From a virus, in the IMG/VR virus record IMGVR_UViG_3300020202_000088, positions 1-54,754 of that record: DNA of 54,754 nucleotides; one strand, written 5' to 3'. The translations under genes and the position numbers were made by a program. Below are positions 23,400 to 30,968 of this stretch, piece after piece. The notes beneath the pieces are model-generated. The model saw nothing but the letters and a program-made list of their open reading frames with translations, was not told the origin of the DNA and did no database searches. Position 1 is the first letter of the stretch, and the number at the start of each line of letters is the position of its first letter.

Positions 23400-23713
23400 G
23401 TGGTGGAACTAAGCACGACTCCGGCAAGGCGCCGCTGTCGATCATTCCTCGCGTGGCACTGGAGCTGGAGGCGCAGGTGTTCGCCTTCGGCGCGAAGAAG
23501 TACGCCCGCGACAACTACAAGAAGGGCTTCGCCCACACCCGCCTGCTCGACGCGGCCCTGCGGCACATTTACGCGCACATTGACGGCGAGGACACGGACC
23601 CTGAGAGCGGCCTGCCCCACCTGGCGCACGCGCGCTGCTGCCTGTCGATGCTGCTGGAGTGCCAGCGGCTCGGGACTGCAACTGACGACCGTTTCAAGAA
23701 GGAGGGCGCATGA
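23396..23713 (+). CDS. dATP/dGTP diphosphohydrolase-like protein (DUF5664 type)
   Basis: 105 aa, MSGGTKHDSGKAPLSIIPRV. The pattern HDSGKAPL...VFAFGAKKYARDNYKKG...LLDAALRHIYAHIDGEDTDPESGLPHLAHARCC is characteristic of the phage family named after dATP/dGTP diphosphohydrolase. It has an all-helical His/Asp/Glu site. Such enzymes alter deoxynucleotide pools. No PurZ or other base-modification partner was seen. The ATGA overlap with the glycosyltransferase stop indicates co-translation. Confidence 0.8.
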   Translation: MSGGTKHDSGKAPLSIIPRVALELEAQVFAFGAKKYARDNYKKGFAHTRLLDAALRHIYAHIDGEDTDPESGLPHLAHARCCLSMLLECQRLGTATDDRFKKEGA

Positions 23714-24075
23714 ACGTTCTGAAGTCGGATCGAGTGACCGTGGTGGACGTGGACGACACGCTCGTGCTCTGGAACATCTCGGAGTTCCCGGTTGAGCGGC
23801 GCATCACGGTGGACTTCAAGAACGGCCCCGTGGACCTGGTGCCGCACGAGAAGAACATCAACACGCTGCTCAAGTTCTGGAAGCTCGGCTACACGATCAA
23901 CGTCTGGAGCGCGTCCGGCTGGGAGTGGGCGGAGACGATCGTCAAGGCGCTGGGTCTCGAGTCGATCGTGACCAACGTGGGCTCCAAGCCCCTCTACTAC
24001 TTCGACGACAAGCCCTGCGAGAGCTGGATGGGGCCACGCGTGTACCGCGACCCGAAGACCGGGACGGAGGGGTGA
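23710..24075 (+). CDS. HAD-like phosphatase
   Basis: 121 aa. Motif I is VVDVDDTLVLW (the Asp nucleophile and Asp+2 present), motif II VWSASGWEW and motif IV YYFDDKPCESW. The small size is typical of phage polynucleotide-3'-phosphatase-like or nucleotidase HAD proteins. It follows the diphosphohydrolase with a 4-nt overlap, so a nucleotide-metabolism role is plausible. The substrate is not predictable from sequence alone. Confidence 0.8.
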   Translation: MNVLKSDRVTVVDVDDTLVLWNISEFPVERRITVDFKNGPVDLVPHEKNINTLLKFWKLGYTINVWSASGWEWAETIVKALGLESIVTNVGSKPLYYFDDKPCESWMGPRVYRDPKTGTEG

Positions 24076-24374
24076 TGAAGATCCCTGGGCGCAAGAGCTA
24101 CCCGAAAGAGCTGCACATCAACGAGGAGACCTACACCATCAAGTGGGTGCAGGAGATTCCGGAGGGCCGCAAGAACGACGACACCGTCGGGCTCTGCGAT
24201 GGCGCAAGCCACACGATCTACATCAAGCGGGGGCTCACTAAGAGCCAGGCGTTCCGCACGCTGATCCATGAGGTGCTACACGCGCTCGAGTTCGAGTACG
24301 AGATCGATATCCCGCACAAGACCGTGCACCAGCTCGAGAAGGCGATCGGCGACCTGCTGATTGCGAATTTCTAA
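24075..24374 (+). CDS. Small HExxH metallopeptidase-like protein
   Basis: 99 aa, MKIPGRKSYPKELHINEETY. The motif LIHEVLHALEFEYEI supplies HExxH, and a downstream Glu in HQLEKAIGDLL could complete zinc binding. This is the minimal gluzincin/IrrE-like fold seen in many small phage proteins. Cleavage of a host repressor or a structural zinc role are both possible. It is the last gene of the run. Confidence 0.75.
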   Translation: MKIPGRKSYPKELHINEETYTIKWVQEIPEGRKNDDTVGLCDGASHTIYIKRGLTKSQAFRTLIHEVLHALEFEYEIDIPHKTVHQLEKAIGDLLIANF

Positions 24375-24421
24375 GGGCGGGCCGACCCGCGCCGCTACCC
24401 GCCCCGTAGTACCTGACTGTA

Positions 24422-24505
24422 CTAGCTCAGGTAGGCGATCAGGGCGTCAGCAACGCCCTTGACCAGCTGAAGCATCACAATGATGATGATCTTAGAAGAG
24501 GTCAT
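24422..24505 (-). CDS. 27-aa hydrophobic peptide
   Basis: MTSSKIIIIVMLQLVKGVAD followed by ALIAYLS, encoded leftward with a strong AGGAAGGAAA site. It is amphipathic or hydrophobic, compatible with a small membrane peptide or toxin-like peptide. It is too short for certainty. Confidence 0.4.
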   Translation of the reverse strand: MTSSKIIIIVMLQLVKGVADALIAYLS

Positions 24506-24528
24506 TTGGCTTTCCTTCCTGGACGGTC

Positions 24529-24580
24529 AAAAGACGAGTGGATGGGCCGGGTACTCGCAGTGCCTGGCCCTTCGTCTTTT
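24529..24580. terminator. Bidirectional terminator
   Basis: AAAAGACGA (24529-24537) pairs with TCGTCTTTT (24572-24580). An inner GGGCC/GGCCC pair extends the stem. The T runs at both ends make it usable on either strand, ending the rightward block. Confidence 0.7.
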
Positions 24581-24732
24581 CAGGCGCGGATCCGTGCGCC
24601 GTAGGAAGATGGTAGCCAAAGTTATGTAGGCTTGTCGAGCGAGCCACCACAAGAATTAGTGGGGCAACCGGCCTAATAACAGACGGTTATGGCGTACCTC
24701 GCTTATATTCGTTTAGGGCAAGCGGGCGGCCG

Positions 24733-24761
24733 TTGACGCTCCGCGCGTCTGGCAGTATTCT
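24733..24761 (+). promoter_or_regulatory. Leaderless promoter of lipoprotein copy 1
   Basis: -35 TTGACG (24733-24738), 17-bp spacer, -10 TATTCT (24756-24761). The ATG follows after 6 nt. The same -10-to-ATG geometry occurs at 22416, 16087 and 38342, but here there is no GTGTAATACAC palindrome. Confidence 0.65.
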
Positions 24762-24767
24762 CCAAGC

Positions 24768-25103
24768 ATGCGCTACCTGGCCATCGTCCTCTGTACGGTA
24801 ACCGTGGGCTGCTCGACCGCTGCGAAGCGGGAGGCCGCATTCGACGAGAGTCTCAAATCCTGGTTCGGGCGCAGCATCACCGAGTACGTGGCCGAGAACG
24901 GTAACCCGACCCGCTCCCTGGAGCTTCCGGGGGGCATTCGGTCCTACGAGTGGCAGCACTACGGGGACGTTGAGACGACCGTGGGCCCGGCGTACGGCGG
25001 CTTCCGCCACGTCTCCTCAGAACAAAAATCCTGCCGCATCACCTTGCTCACTGAGGTGACGGGCAGGATTCGGGAAGCCAGCTATGAGGGGCACTGCTAC
25101 TAA
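24768..25103 (+). CDS. Small lipoprotein, copy 1 (left boundary of satellite segment)
   Basis: 111 aa. The signal MRYLAIVLCTVTVGC has a lipobox, with mature Cys15. The remainder (FGRSITEYVAENGNPTRSLE, SYEWQHYGD, CRITLLTEVTGRIREASYEG) resembles short outer-membrane lipoproteins of the SmpA/OmlA-like style. It is nearly identical to the gene at 35680. The two differ in the first 115 nt but are identical over 221 bp. Probably the left half belongs to the phage and the right half to the satellite junction. Surface exclusion or envelope modification during lysogeny is a reasonable guess. Confidence 0.8.
   Translation: MRYLAIVLCTVTVGCSTAAKREAAFDESLKSWFGRSITEYVAENGNPTRSLELPGGIRSYEWQHYGDVETTVGPAYGGFRHVSSEQKSCRITLLTEVTGRIREASYEGHCY
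24882..25102 (+). repeat. 221-bp perfect direct repeat, left copy
   Basis: Identical to 35794-36014 over 221 bases, then one mismatch and 8 further matching bases. The 5' halves of the two genes differ at many positions, so identity is confined to the 3' two thirds. The distance between copies is 10,912 bp. Leaving one copy out gives a 43,714-bp phage circle. Confidence 0.95.
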
Positions 25104-25140
25104 TTGGCGGGTCCCGTCATTATGCAGAGTGGGGTTACTG

Positions 25141-26364
25141 ATGTTCCGCAATTCAGAGGATACGACGATTTGGCAGGGGCTAGGACAAGCATTGGGTTGG
25201 ACTACGCCGGAGCATTTTCGTTCCGTCGAGCGTGAACTAGGTAAAGGCAAGCTACACGCGCAGTTCGAAAACGAACTGATTGGAGCTATTCATAAGAACA
25301 AGAAAAGGATTTTCGTTCTTGCCGAATGGGGGGCGGGCAAAACCTTTCAATCGCTACTCTTTAGGCAAGAGTATGCTGACCGATACGCTTTTGAGTATTT
25401 TTCATTCTTTGGAATCCAAAATCTCTCGAGTGCTTATGTCCATGCGATGGGATTCATAGCGCGACTAGTGACCTTATGTGCCGGAGTTTTATGTCTCGCA
25501 CTTGTGCTGTCTCGGTTCGCCGACGACCTGAGGACGGTCAAAGCAAGTCCTCTCGTATCGCTGACCGCGACCTTGTTTGTGGGATTTTTTGTTTACGGGA
25601 ACCGCTGGAGGCTCGCTTACGTATTGGTGAGCATTTCAAAGCTATGGATCGCAGTTCGAGGGAGCAGGCGAGTAGTCATACTAGATGATCTAGATCGTTC
25701 CTCGCTCAGTGATTCGGATCGGTGGGCTTTCCTATCAGACTTATGGACTGTCAATACACAGTACATCATCTTGCTGGGCTACCTGAATCCCGATGACCGG
25801 ATCCAGATTGCAGACATCGCAAAGAAACTGGATGGTGCAATCATTTTTCTTGGGTCAAGTCGGCGCGAGAAGTTCGCCGTCGTTCAACATCTCTGGCCTG
25901 ATTCTCCTTTCCAATGGTCAGAGACCGGCACTGTCTACCATTGGCTAGACCACTTCACGCCTCGCGATTTCATAGCGGCAGCAGACTATGTGAATCGAGT
26001 AACGGGGGGCCGGCTAGGCGAAGCAAGTAAGAAGCTAGTCGGCGCAGCATTCATTCATCATGAGCTACAGATGAAGATTGGGATTCCTCGCGATCAGTTG
26101 CAGTATGCGTCGCTGAAAACTGAAAACACTCATCTTGCCCGCGACACGGATGCACGAATGCTCGGCCCGAAGCACGAAATGGCAAGTCAGACGCTAGCTA
26201 GTTTCGCAGGGACTCTGCTGCCTGAGGTAGCTAAGACAGCCTGCGATCTTAGAATTCATATGAGTCAGCAGATCGAGCCATTTCGGAGCTGGAATTCCAG
26301 CTTCCTGGTTCCTAGTCTGATTTCCTTCGAACAAGCCTTGAAGCAGAAGTCCTCACCAAGCTGA
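25141..26364 (+). CDS. KAP-family P-loop NTPase with membrane segments
   Basis: 407 aa from ATG 25141. Walker A is AEWGAGKTFQSLLF (about residue 57-70) and Walker B is RRVVILDDLDRSSLSD (about 180-190, the LDDLDR signature of KAP NTPases). Two transmembrane helices sit between them (LVTLCAGVLCLALVLS and SLTATLFVGFFVYG), as in membrane-anchored KAP proteins. F-plasmid PifA, which blocks phage T7, is a KAP protein. The gene lies beside attP at the edge of the element, where satellites and integrative elements carry defence cargo. The sequence is visibly more AT-rich than the phage genes. An anti-phage role is inference. Confidence 0.8.
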   Translation: MFRNSEDTTIWQGLGQALGWTTPEHFRSVERELGKGKLHAQFENELIGAIHKNKKRIFVLAEWGAGKTFQSLLFRQEYADRYAFEYFSFFGIQNLSSAYVHAMGFIARLVTLCAGVLCLALVLSRFADDLRTVKASPLVSLTATLFVGFFVYGNRWRLAYVLVSISKLWIAVRGSRRVVILDDLDRSSLSDSDRWAFLSDLWTVNTQYIILLGYLNPDDRIQIADIAKKLDGAIIFLGSSRREKFAVVQHLWPDSPFQWSETGTVYHWLDHFTPRDFIAAADYVNRVTGGRLGEASKKLVGAAFIHHELQMKIGIPRDQLQYASLKTENTHLARDTDARMLGPKHEMASQTLASFAGTLLPEVAKTACDLRIHMSQQIEPFRSWNSSFLVPSLISFEQALKQKSSPS

Positions 26365-26583
26365 GCCAGCCCGGGTTTGTGTCACATCTGTGTAACACCA
26401 TAGACGCGAAACGCCCGGTTATGCGCCGCATTCGACAGTAGTCTCGAACGCAGGTAACTGCTCGCGTTTATTTGATTTGTTGAGTGATGTCCGACGACTA
26501 CGTTTTTGCGGTAAGGCGAATTGACACGGTAGGGGTCGCTGGTTCAATCCCAGTCGAGCCAACCATTTAGAACTCGAAGCCCT
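26365..26583. other. Satellite attachment region with flanking 25-bp repeats
   Basis: Non-coding. A 25-bp sequence starting GTTTGTGTCAC and ending AACACC at 26375-26399 recurs at 26644-26668 (21 of 25 match), the second copy lying in the integrase 3' end. The tRNA-like core lies between them. The repeats could be integrase arm-type sites. No gene was seen. Confidence 0.55.
26538..26565 (+). other. attP: Satellite attP core: tRNA 3'-end mimic
   Basis: GCTGG-TTCAATC-CCAGT forms a T-arm, followed by acceptor bases CGAGCCA, discriminator A and CCA. No 5' half of a tRNA is present, so it is not a gene. It lies 18 bp from the integrase stop. Its intactness within the unit shows the element is not inserted through this site here. 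Confidence 0.75.
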
Positions 26584-27792
26584 TCAAGACCTTACAACGG
26601 AACCTTGAGGGGCTTTTTCTTTGGTGCGAAGCGACAATTCGGCGTTTGTGTCACGTTTGGGCAACACCTCCACCCGCTTTCCACCGTCGACCACGGTCAG
26701 ACCGCTCGCTGCCCCGTGGTCTACCAGCCCTCTGGCCCGCTCGTTCATCGCGAGCGAGAAGTGCGAGTAGCGTTCGGTCAGGCGCATGCTCTGATGCCCT
26801 AGCAGCTTCTGCAGGTCATAGAGATGCCCCCCGCCTTCCAGGAAGTGGACTGCGAAGGTGTGCCTGAGGTCATGGATCCTGACCCCCCGCACTCCAGCTC
26901 CCTTCAGTGCTTTGATAAAGCGCTTACGGAACTTGGTGGGGTGTCGGCACTCCGACCAGGCACCCCAGAATAGAGGGCCTTCAGGGTCCCGGCCTCGGGC
27001 GAGGCTCGCAACGAACTCGCTCATACCTGGCCCAAGCGGCAGCATGCGCGACCGCTTGCCCTTCGTGCGGTTCTGAACCTGCTGGCTCAGCTTGCAGTAG
27101 GTGCGGCTGATCTGCAGATAGAACCCGCTGCTGCCTCGGATCAGGTCCCGGGGCCTCAGGGCCGCCATCTCACCGAAGCGGATGCCTGTATTCAACAGCG
27201 TCCGCACCATCGGGTAGAGCCACGGGTCATGCGCTTGAAGCCATGTGAGCAGGCGAGCCGCCTCCTCCTGTGTGAGGTACTGGATGGCCTCCTGCTTCGC
27301 GAAGTCGGCCTCAGGCAGTTTCCGGATGCCTGTGACAGGGTTGAACGGGATGAGTTCCCAATGCACCGCCTGCGAGAGCATGCAGCCCAGAATCTGCCGG
27401 GTGCGGTTGACCCGCCCATTGCTGATGCCGAGCTGCCCTGACAAGAGGCTCAAGACACCTCGGATATCTCGTGCCGTGAGGCTCGCCAACTTGCGCTGTC
27501 CTAGGTAGGGAGCGAGATACATCCCATAAGTGCGGCCCTCCATCAGCCGAGTACCCGGAGTCTGCCGGTACTGTGCGTACTCCTTCTCGAAGCGTTCCCT
27601 GAGCTGATCTAGCGTCAGGTCTTCACCGGCAGTCGCAAGGGGGGCCAGGTCTCCCGCATCGCGCTTCGCGAGCATCTCCCGCTCCCAGCGTTCCGCGTCG
27701 ACCTTGCGCGCGAATGACTTGCTGAACTGCTTTCTGTGTATTCGAATGATTGCCCGATATGGCTTCTTTCGATTCGTAACGATGATTGCCAC
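26584..27792 (-). CDS. int: Tyrosine recombinase (satellite integrase)
   Basis: 402 aa. Arm-binding N-terminus (RAIIRIHRKQFSKSFARKVD), core-binding domain (about 65-170) and catalytic domain are all present. The catalytic set is complete: Arg in NTGIRFGEMAAL, Lys-containing hairpin (KGKRSRMLPLG), HxxR in IHDLRHTFAVHFL, His in LLGHQSMRLTERYSHF and the Tyr nucleophile in the same motif. It is unrelated in detail to the phage integrase at 14072, so the window holds two different integration systems. The C-terminus adjoins the tRNA-like attP. It should integrate the element into a tRNA gene. Confidence 0.92.
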   Translation of the reverse strand: MAIIVTNRKKPYRAIIRIHRKQFSKSFARKVDAERWEREMLAKRDAGDLAPLATAGEDLTLDQLRERFEKEYAQYRQTPGTRLMEGRTYGMYLAPYLGQRKLASLTARDIRGVLSLLSGQLGISNGRVNRTRQILGCMLSQAVHWELIPFNPVTGIRKLPEADFAKQEAIQYLTQEEAARLLTWLQAHDPWLYPMVRTLLNTGIRFGEMAALRPRDLIRGSSGFYLQISRTYCKLSQQVQNRTKGKRSRMLPLGPGMSEFVASLARGRDPEGPLFWGAWSECRHPTKFRKRFIKALKGAGVRGVRIHDLRHTFAVHFLEGGGHLYDLQKLLGHQSMRLTERYSHFSLAMNERARGLVDHGAASGLTVVDGGKRVEVLPKRDTNAELSLRTKEKAPQGSVVRS

Positions 27793-27795
27793 TGG

Positions 27796-28104
27796 TCACG
27801 TCCTTTCAGATGCAGGCAGTGTCCAGCGTTCGATTGTATCGGGGCAGAAGCGCAGGGCCGCGCCCACCTTGCGGTAGGGGATTGCGCGCCGGTATACCCA
27901 GTCACGCACGGTCCTCTCGCTCACGCTCAGATACCCGGCTACCTCGACTACGGTCCATAACGGGCGTTTCGCGTGCTTGGTTGTCAAAGAGCGAAGCGCC
28001 TTTGTAGCGCCCGCACTCTGTGGGTTCAACGCCTCAGTGTCGGGGAAGGGGATAAAGGGGCAGGCGGCGGCCTGCTCACCTGCCACTCGAACGTGCGTAC
28101 TCAT
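27796..28104 (-). CDS. Excisionase/AlpA-like helix-turn-helix protein
   Basis: 102 aa from ATG 28104, preceded by GGGAG; an in-frame start at 28212 is possible. The C-terminal domain (LWTVVEVAGYLSVSERTVRD, WVYRRAIPYRKVGAALRFC, DTIERW) is the MerR-like HTH_17 fold used by excisionases and AlpA regulators. It ends 4 nt before the integrase start, a typical xis-int arrangement. It probably controls integrase direction and satellite induction. Confidence 0.8.
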   Translation of the reverse strand: MSTHVRVAGEQAAACPFIPFPDTEALNPQSAGATKALRSLTTKHAKRPLWTVVEVAGYLSVSERTVRDWVYRRAIPYRKVGAALRFCPDTIERWTLPASERT

Positions 28105-28352
28105 CGAAGAACTCCCGGAACGTGGTGCGACCTCCTCAGCTTTGAGGAAGGAGCGTGGCCGCGAGTCCATCGCGACCGCTTGCCCAGGGCAGTCTCGGAA
28201 TGACTGGGCCACTTCGTCCGGGGATAGGCGCTGGATCAGTGGGGCAGAGTTGATTCCCTGTCAGTCTGCCCAATTCTCGCGGCACGCCCAGTAATTGCCT
28301 CTATTCTACCGTATCCGAGCGTGCGTCTCTAGTTGTGGCAAGCGAGACACGG

Positions 28353-28895
28353 TCACCGCTTGCGGGGTCGGAGCATGCGGCGCCGAGAGGTGATGCACTT
28401 CTCGACGTGCACGACAGGCTCGCCGAGTTCGTCGAAGAGCTGCGCGAACGGGAGCAGAGTGTCGATCGGCGCGATGCGGCCCTCGGAGGTCCAGATGTCG
28501 CCGTGGCGGCCTCGGTTTGCCTTACGATGCGCCTGGTAACGGTCCAAGTTCGTTCGGATGTGGTCAGCTAGAGCCGGCACCGCGAACTTGAACCAGATGC
28601 GAAGTGGAGCGGCCCAGAGAACGTACCAATCAGCACCCTCCGCCTCCGCTTTGAAGATGCCGCCAGGCAGAGACTCCTCCAGACTGCTCACAATCTCGAT
28701 ATAGAGGCGGTCAGTGGCTCCCGAATCGAGCTTGAGTTCAGCAAGGCTACCATCTGCCTCGATGATATCGACGCCTCGGCGGTCTGGATTGCGACGGCCG
28801 CCGAAGGCTTGGATGTAGGCACGCTCGATTGCGTTACCGCGGGCAAGGCACACGTCGAACTCGGAGCGATTCCGGGGCTTGGAAGACTTGGGCAT
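28353..28895 (-). CDS. PD-(D/E)XK nuclease-like protein, tentative
   Basis: 180 aa from ATG 28895; a longer frame to 29021 looks non-coding and runs into a terminator. The stretch RRGVDIIEADGSLAELKLDS matches the D-x(n)-ExK core of restriction-like nucleases, and RGNAIERAYIQAFGG could be the leading helix with Glu. The remainder (YIEIVSSLEES, DWYVLWAAPLRIWFKFAVP) is alpha/beta. It may be a satellite nuclease for processing or interfering with helper DNA. The assignment rests on one motif. Confidence 0.55.
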   Translation of the reverse strand: MPKSSKPRNRSEFDVCLARGNAIERAYIQAFGGRRNPDRRGVDIIEADGSLAELKLDSGATDRLYIEIVSSLEESLPGGIFKAEAEGADWYVLWAAPLRIWFKFAVPALADHIRTNLDRYQAHRKANRGRHGDIWTSEGRIAPIDTLLPFAQLFDELGEPVVHVEKCITSRRRMLRPRKR

Positions 28896-29017
28896 GGGTG
28901 GGCTACTTTCTTGGCGTGTAGAACGCCGGGGAGGGACCCAGACTAGCGTCAGGGCGTGTTGAGAAAAGCTCCCGCGAGCGGGAACGGGGTGGGAGAAGTG
29001 TGAGAGGAGGTAGGGGG

Positions 29018-29062
29018 GCAAAAGCCTCGGCTTAGAGCTCTAGATCGAGCTACGGCCGAGGC
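29018..29062 (-). terminator. Rho-independent terminator
   Basis: On the minus strand GCCTCGGC (29062-29055) pairs with GCCGAGGC (29031-29024) and TTTT follows. It ends the leftward satellite operon after the virion-protein homologue. Confidence 0.75.
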
Positions 29063-29079
29063 GAAGGGGGAAATCGAGG

Positions 29080-30468
29080 TTAAAGGAGGCGGCTGAGCTG
29101 CCCATTACCGGCGCGCGTCGGGCTGATGCCGGCCTTAGGTGCTGACTGAGAAGCAAAAATGTTCTGGTTGTAGTTGTACCCGCTCAGCTGCCCAGTGCCG
29201 CCGCCGGTGCCAGCGAACGTGCTGCCAGTCGTGGCGCCAGTGCCTGCGTCAGGGGCGGCAGAACCGCCCGCCTTGCGGCCCATTGCGGCTCCTAGACCGC
29301 CGCCGTAGCCACCAATGAAGCTGCCGATGCCGCCCGCCAGAGCATTTTCGAACAGGCTACTCTGTTGGGTCTGCTGCTGTTGACTGAAGGCTTCATTGGC
29401 TTGCTGCTGAGCTAGCTGCTGCTGCTGTTGGTCCGCGCCGATAACGGACATTTGCTGACTGTGGGCCTGATTCTGGGCCCCAAGCTGGCGGTTGAACTGA
29501 TTTGCGATGGCATTTTCCCCCAGCTCACCTAGGCCGCGCATATGCGACTGCGTCTGCCCGAGCAGCTGGCTGTTCAGATTCGCTCGCTGCGTGAGCATGT
29601 CACGCGCGGTGTTCACTCTGTCCGCCACAATCTTTCGCTGAGCGTTCGCAAGCTGCTCGAACTTGTTGCCCTGGAGGCCCGAGAACGCCTGCACCGCAGC
29701 ACCGGACGGGGCCTCTGCCAGGCCGCGGTCTGCGAGGGCCTGTGCAAGGGACGCCTCTTGGGAGCCGAACATTCGAGCGAGGTCATCCTTCGCTTGGCCG
29801 TAGGCTTCGAAGTCCTGGTTGTTCAGACTCCAGTAGTCGCCCTTGCCCGATAAGGCCTCACGGTCAGCATCGGCATTGGCGTAGTACTTCGATTCCTGGT
29901 CAGCGGCGCGGTTGTAGCTCTCGACGCCCTTGTTGAAGAAAGGGTCTTCTGACTGCAGCTTCTCAACCGCGTAACGGGTCGCAGTGGTGGGGTCGACGGC
30001 CATGAGAGTTTCAATTTCATGGGCCCGATCGTCATAGGTGTTGCCTTGCGCGCCATCCATGATCCGCTGGTGTTCAGCGAGAATGTCGGCGGCCGACTTG
30101 CCCTCGTTCTTCCAGGTGTTGATCAGACCCTCGCCGAACTTGTCGCGCAGGAGGCTTCCGTCCTTCAGGCGCGTGTTGTCGAACAGCGCGTTGCCCCTGA
30201 GGTTCGTATCGCCCTGAATCTGGCCGAAGATGTCCGCGACGCTCTTTCCCCAGTCATAAGACTTCTGGTCCTTAACGTAGCGTTCGCCTTTGAGGGAAGC
30301 GAGTGCATCAGCCAGGCTGGTTTTCCCGCTGCTGTAAGCGGACAAGGCATTCTGGACAGCCGGACTGCCGCCCAAGGCTTGCTGGAGCTTGGCGGCCTTG
30401 AGAGCGTCGCTCTCTGAAATCATGTTTTGGGCCGATTGGCCCTCTTTCTTGCCAAAGATGAAATCCAC
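29080..30468 (-). CDS. Satellite homologue of phage virion (ejection-type) protein
   Basis: 462 aa. It begins MDFIFGKKEGQSAQN and aligns nearly end to end with the phage protein at 50763-52061. Most residues are identical through about residue 400, including YVKDQKSYDWGKSVADIFG and ALAGGIGSFIGGYGGGLGA. At DNA level many third positions differ, so the copies have been separate for a long time. The C-terminal 60 residues differ, with a Gly/Thr-rich tail here. It is helical and Gln-rich with a Gly-rich membrane-like C-terminal segment, as in phage DNA-transfer/ejection proteins. It is the last gene of a leftward satellite operon. Confidence 0.85.
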   Translation of the reverse strand: MDFIFGKKEGQSAQNMISESDALKAAKLQQALGGSPAVQNALSAYSSGKTSLADALASLKGERYVKDQKSYDWGKSVADIFGQIQGDTNLRGNALFDNTRLKDGSLLRDKFGEGLINTWKNEGKSAADILAEHQRIMDGAQGNTYDDRAHEIETLMAVDPTTATRYAVEKLQSEDPFFNKGVESYNRAADQESKYYANADADREALSGKGDYWSLNNQDFEAYGQAKDDLARMFGSQEASLAQALADRGLAEAPSGAAVQAFSGLQGNKFEQLANAQRKIVADRVNTARDMLTQRANLNSQLLGQTQSHMRGLGELGENAIANQFNRQLGAQNQAHSQQMSVIGADQQQQQLAQQQANEAFSQQQQTQQSSLFENALAGGIGSFIGGYGGGLGAAMGRKAGGSAAPDAGTGATTGSTFAGTGGGTGQLSGYNYNQNIFASQSAPKAGISPTRAGNGQLSRLL

Positions 30469-30498
30469 GGAAAGTTCCTTAAGTGAGTGGCTAGGCCC

Positions 30499-30852
30499 TT
30501 AGTGCGGGGCTTCGCTAGGGGTGAGGTAGGCGAGACGGATGATCTTGCCCTTGAGACTTGCAATGGAGCGAAGGTCCGCCGTCGAGTCCTTGCGGAGGTT
30601 GGCCAGTTTCCCAATCAAGTAGTAGCGCTGAACCTGCAGGCTCTCGAACTCGAGACTCCTAGGCGGCAAGGCTAATCCAGCGTGGTGAAACTCGCGGAGC
30701 TTCTCTAGAAACCAGTCCAGCGGCTTACCTCGGTCGCCGTAGCGTTCGACATACCGAGCGAGTGCCAGCCACGGACACCATTTGGGTGAGTACGCGGTGT
30801 TCTGTTTAGAGAGACGCTTGGTGAACCAATGATTTCGTTTTCTCGCTTCCAC
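30499..30852 (-). CDS. Hypothetical satellite protein
   Basis: 117 aa with a GTG start (MEARKRNHWFTKRLSKQNTA). It is basic, aromatic-rich and helical (LALARYVERYGDRGKPLDWF, SLQVQRYYLIGKLANLRKDS). It is placed between two satellite genes in the virion-homologue operon. It may bind nucleic acid or helper proteins such as terminase; no family is recognised. Confidence 0.6.
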   Translation of the reverse strand: MEARKRNHWFTKRLSKQNTAYSPKWCPWLALARYVERYGDRGKPLDWFLEKLREFHHAGLALPPRSLEFESLQVQRYYLIGKLANLRKDSTADLRSIASLKGKIIRLAYLTPSEAPH

Positions 30853-30968
30853 GCCCTTATACGGATCGATCTAATCCCGCGACGCAGTTTCGGCTGATCC
30901 AAGTCTCAGTAATGGTAGGAGAAGAAATTTTTTCTAGGCACAAGTTCCTCAGGTTGTTGAGAAAACTG

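Noticed and set aside
26538-26565. A possible tRNA gene
   Set aside because: Only the T-arm and acceptor 3' half are present; no D-arm, anticodon arm or 5' acceptor strand upstream. Treated as attP.
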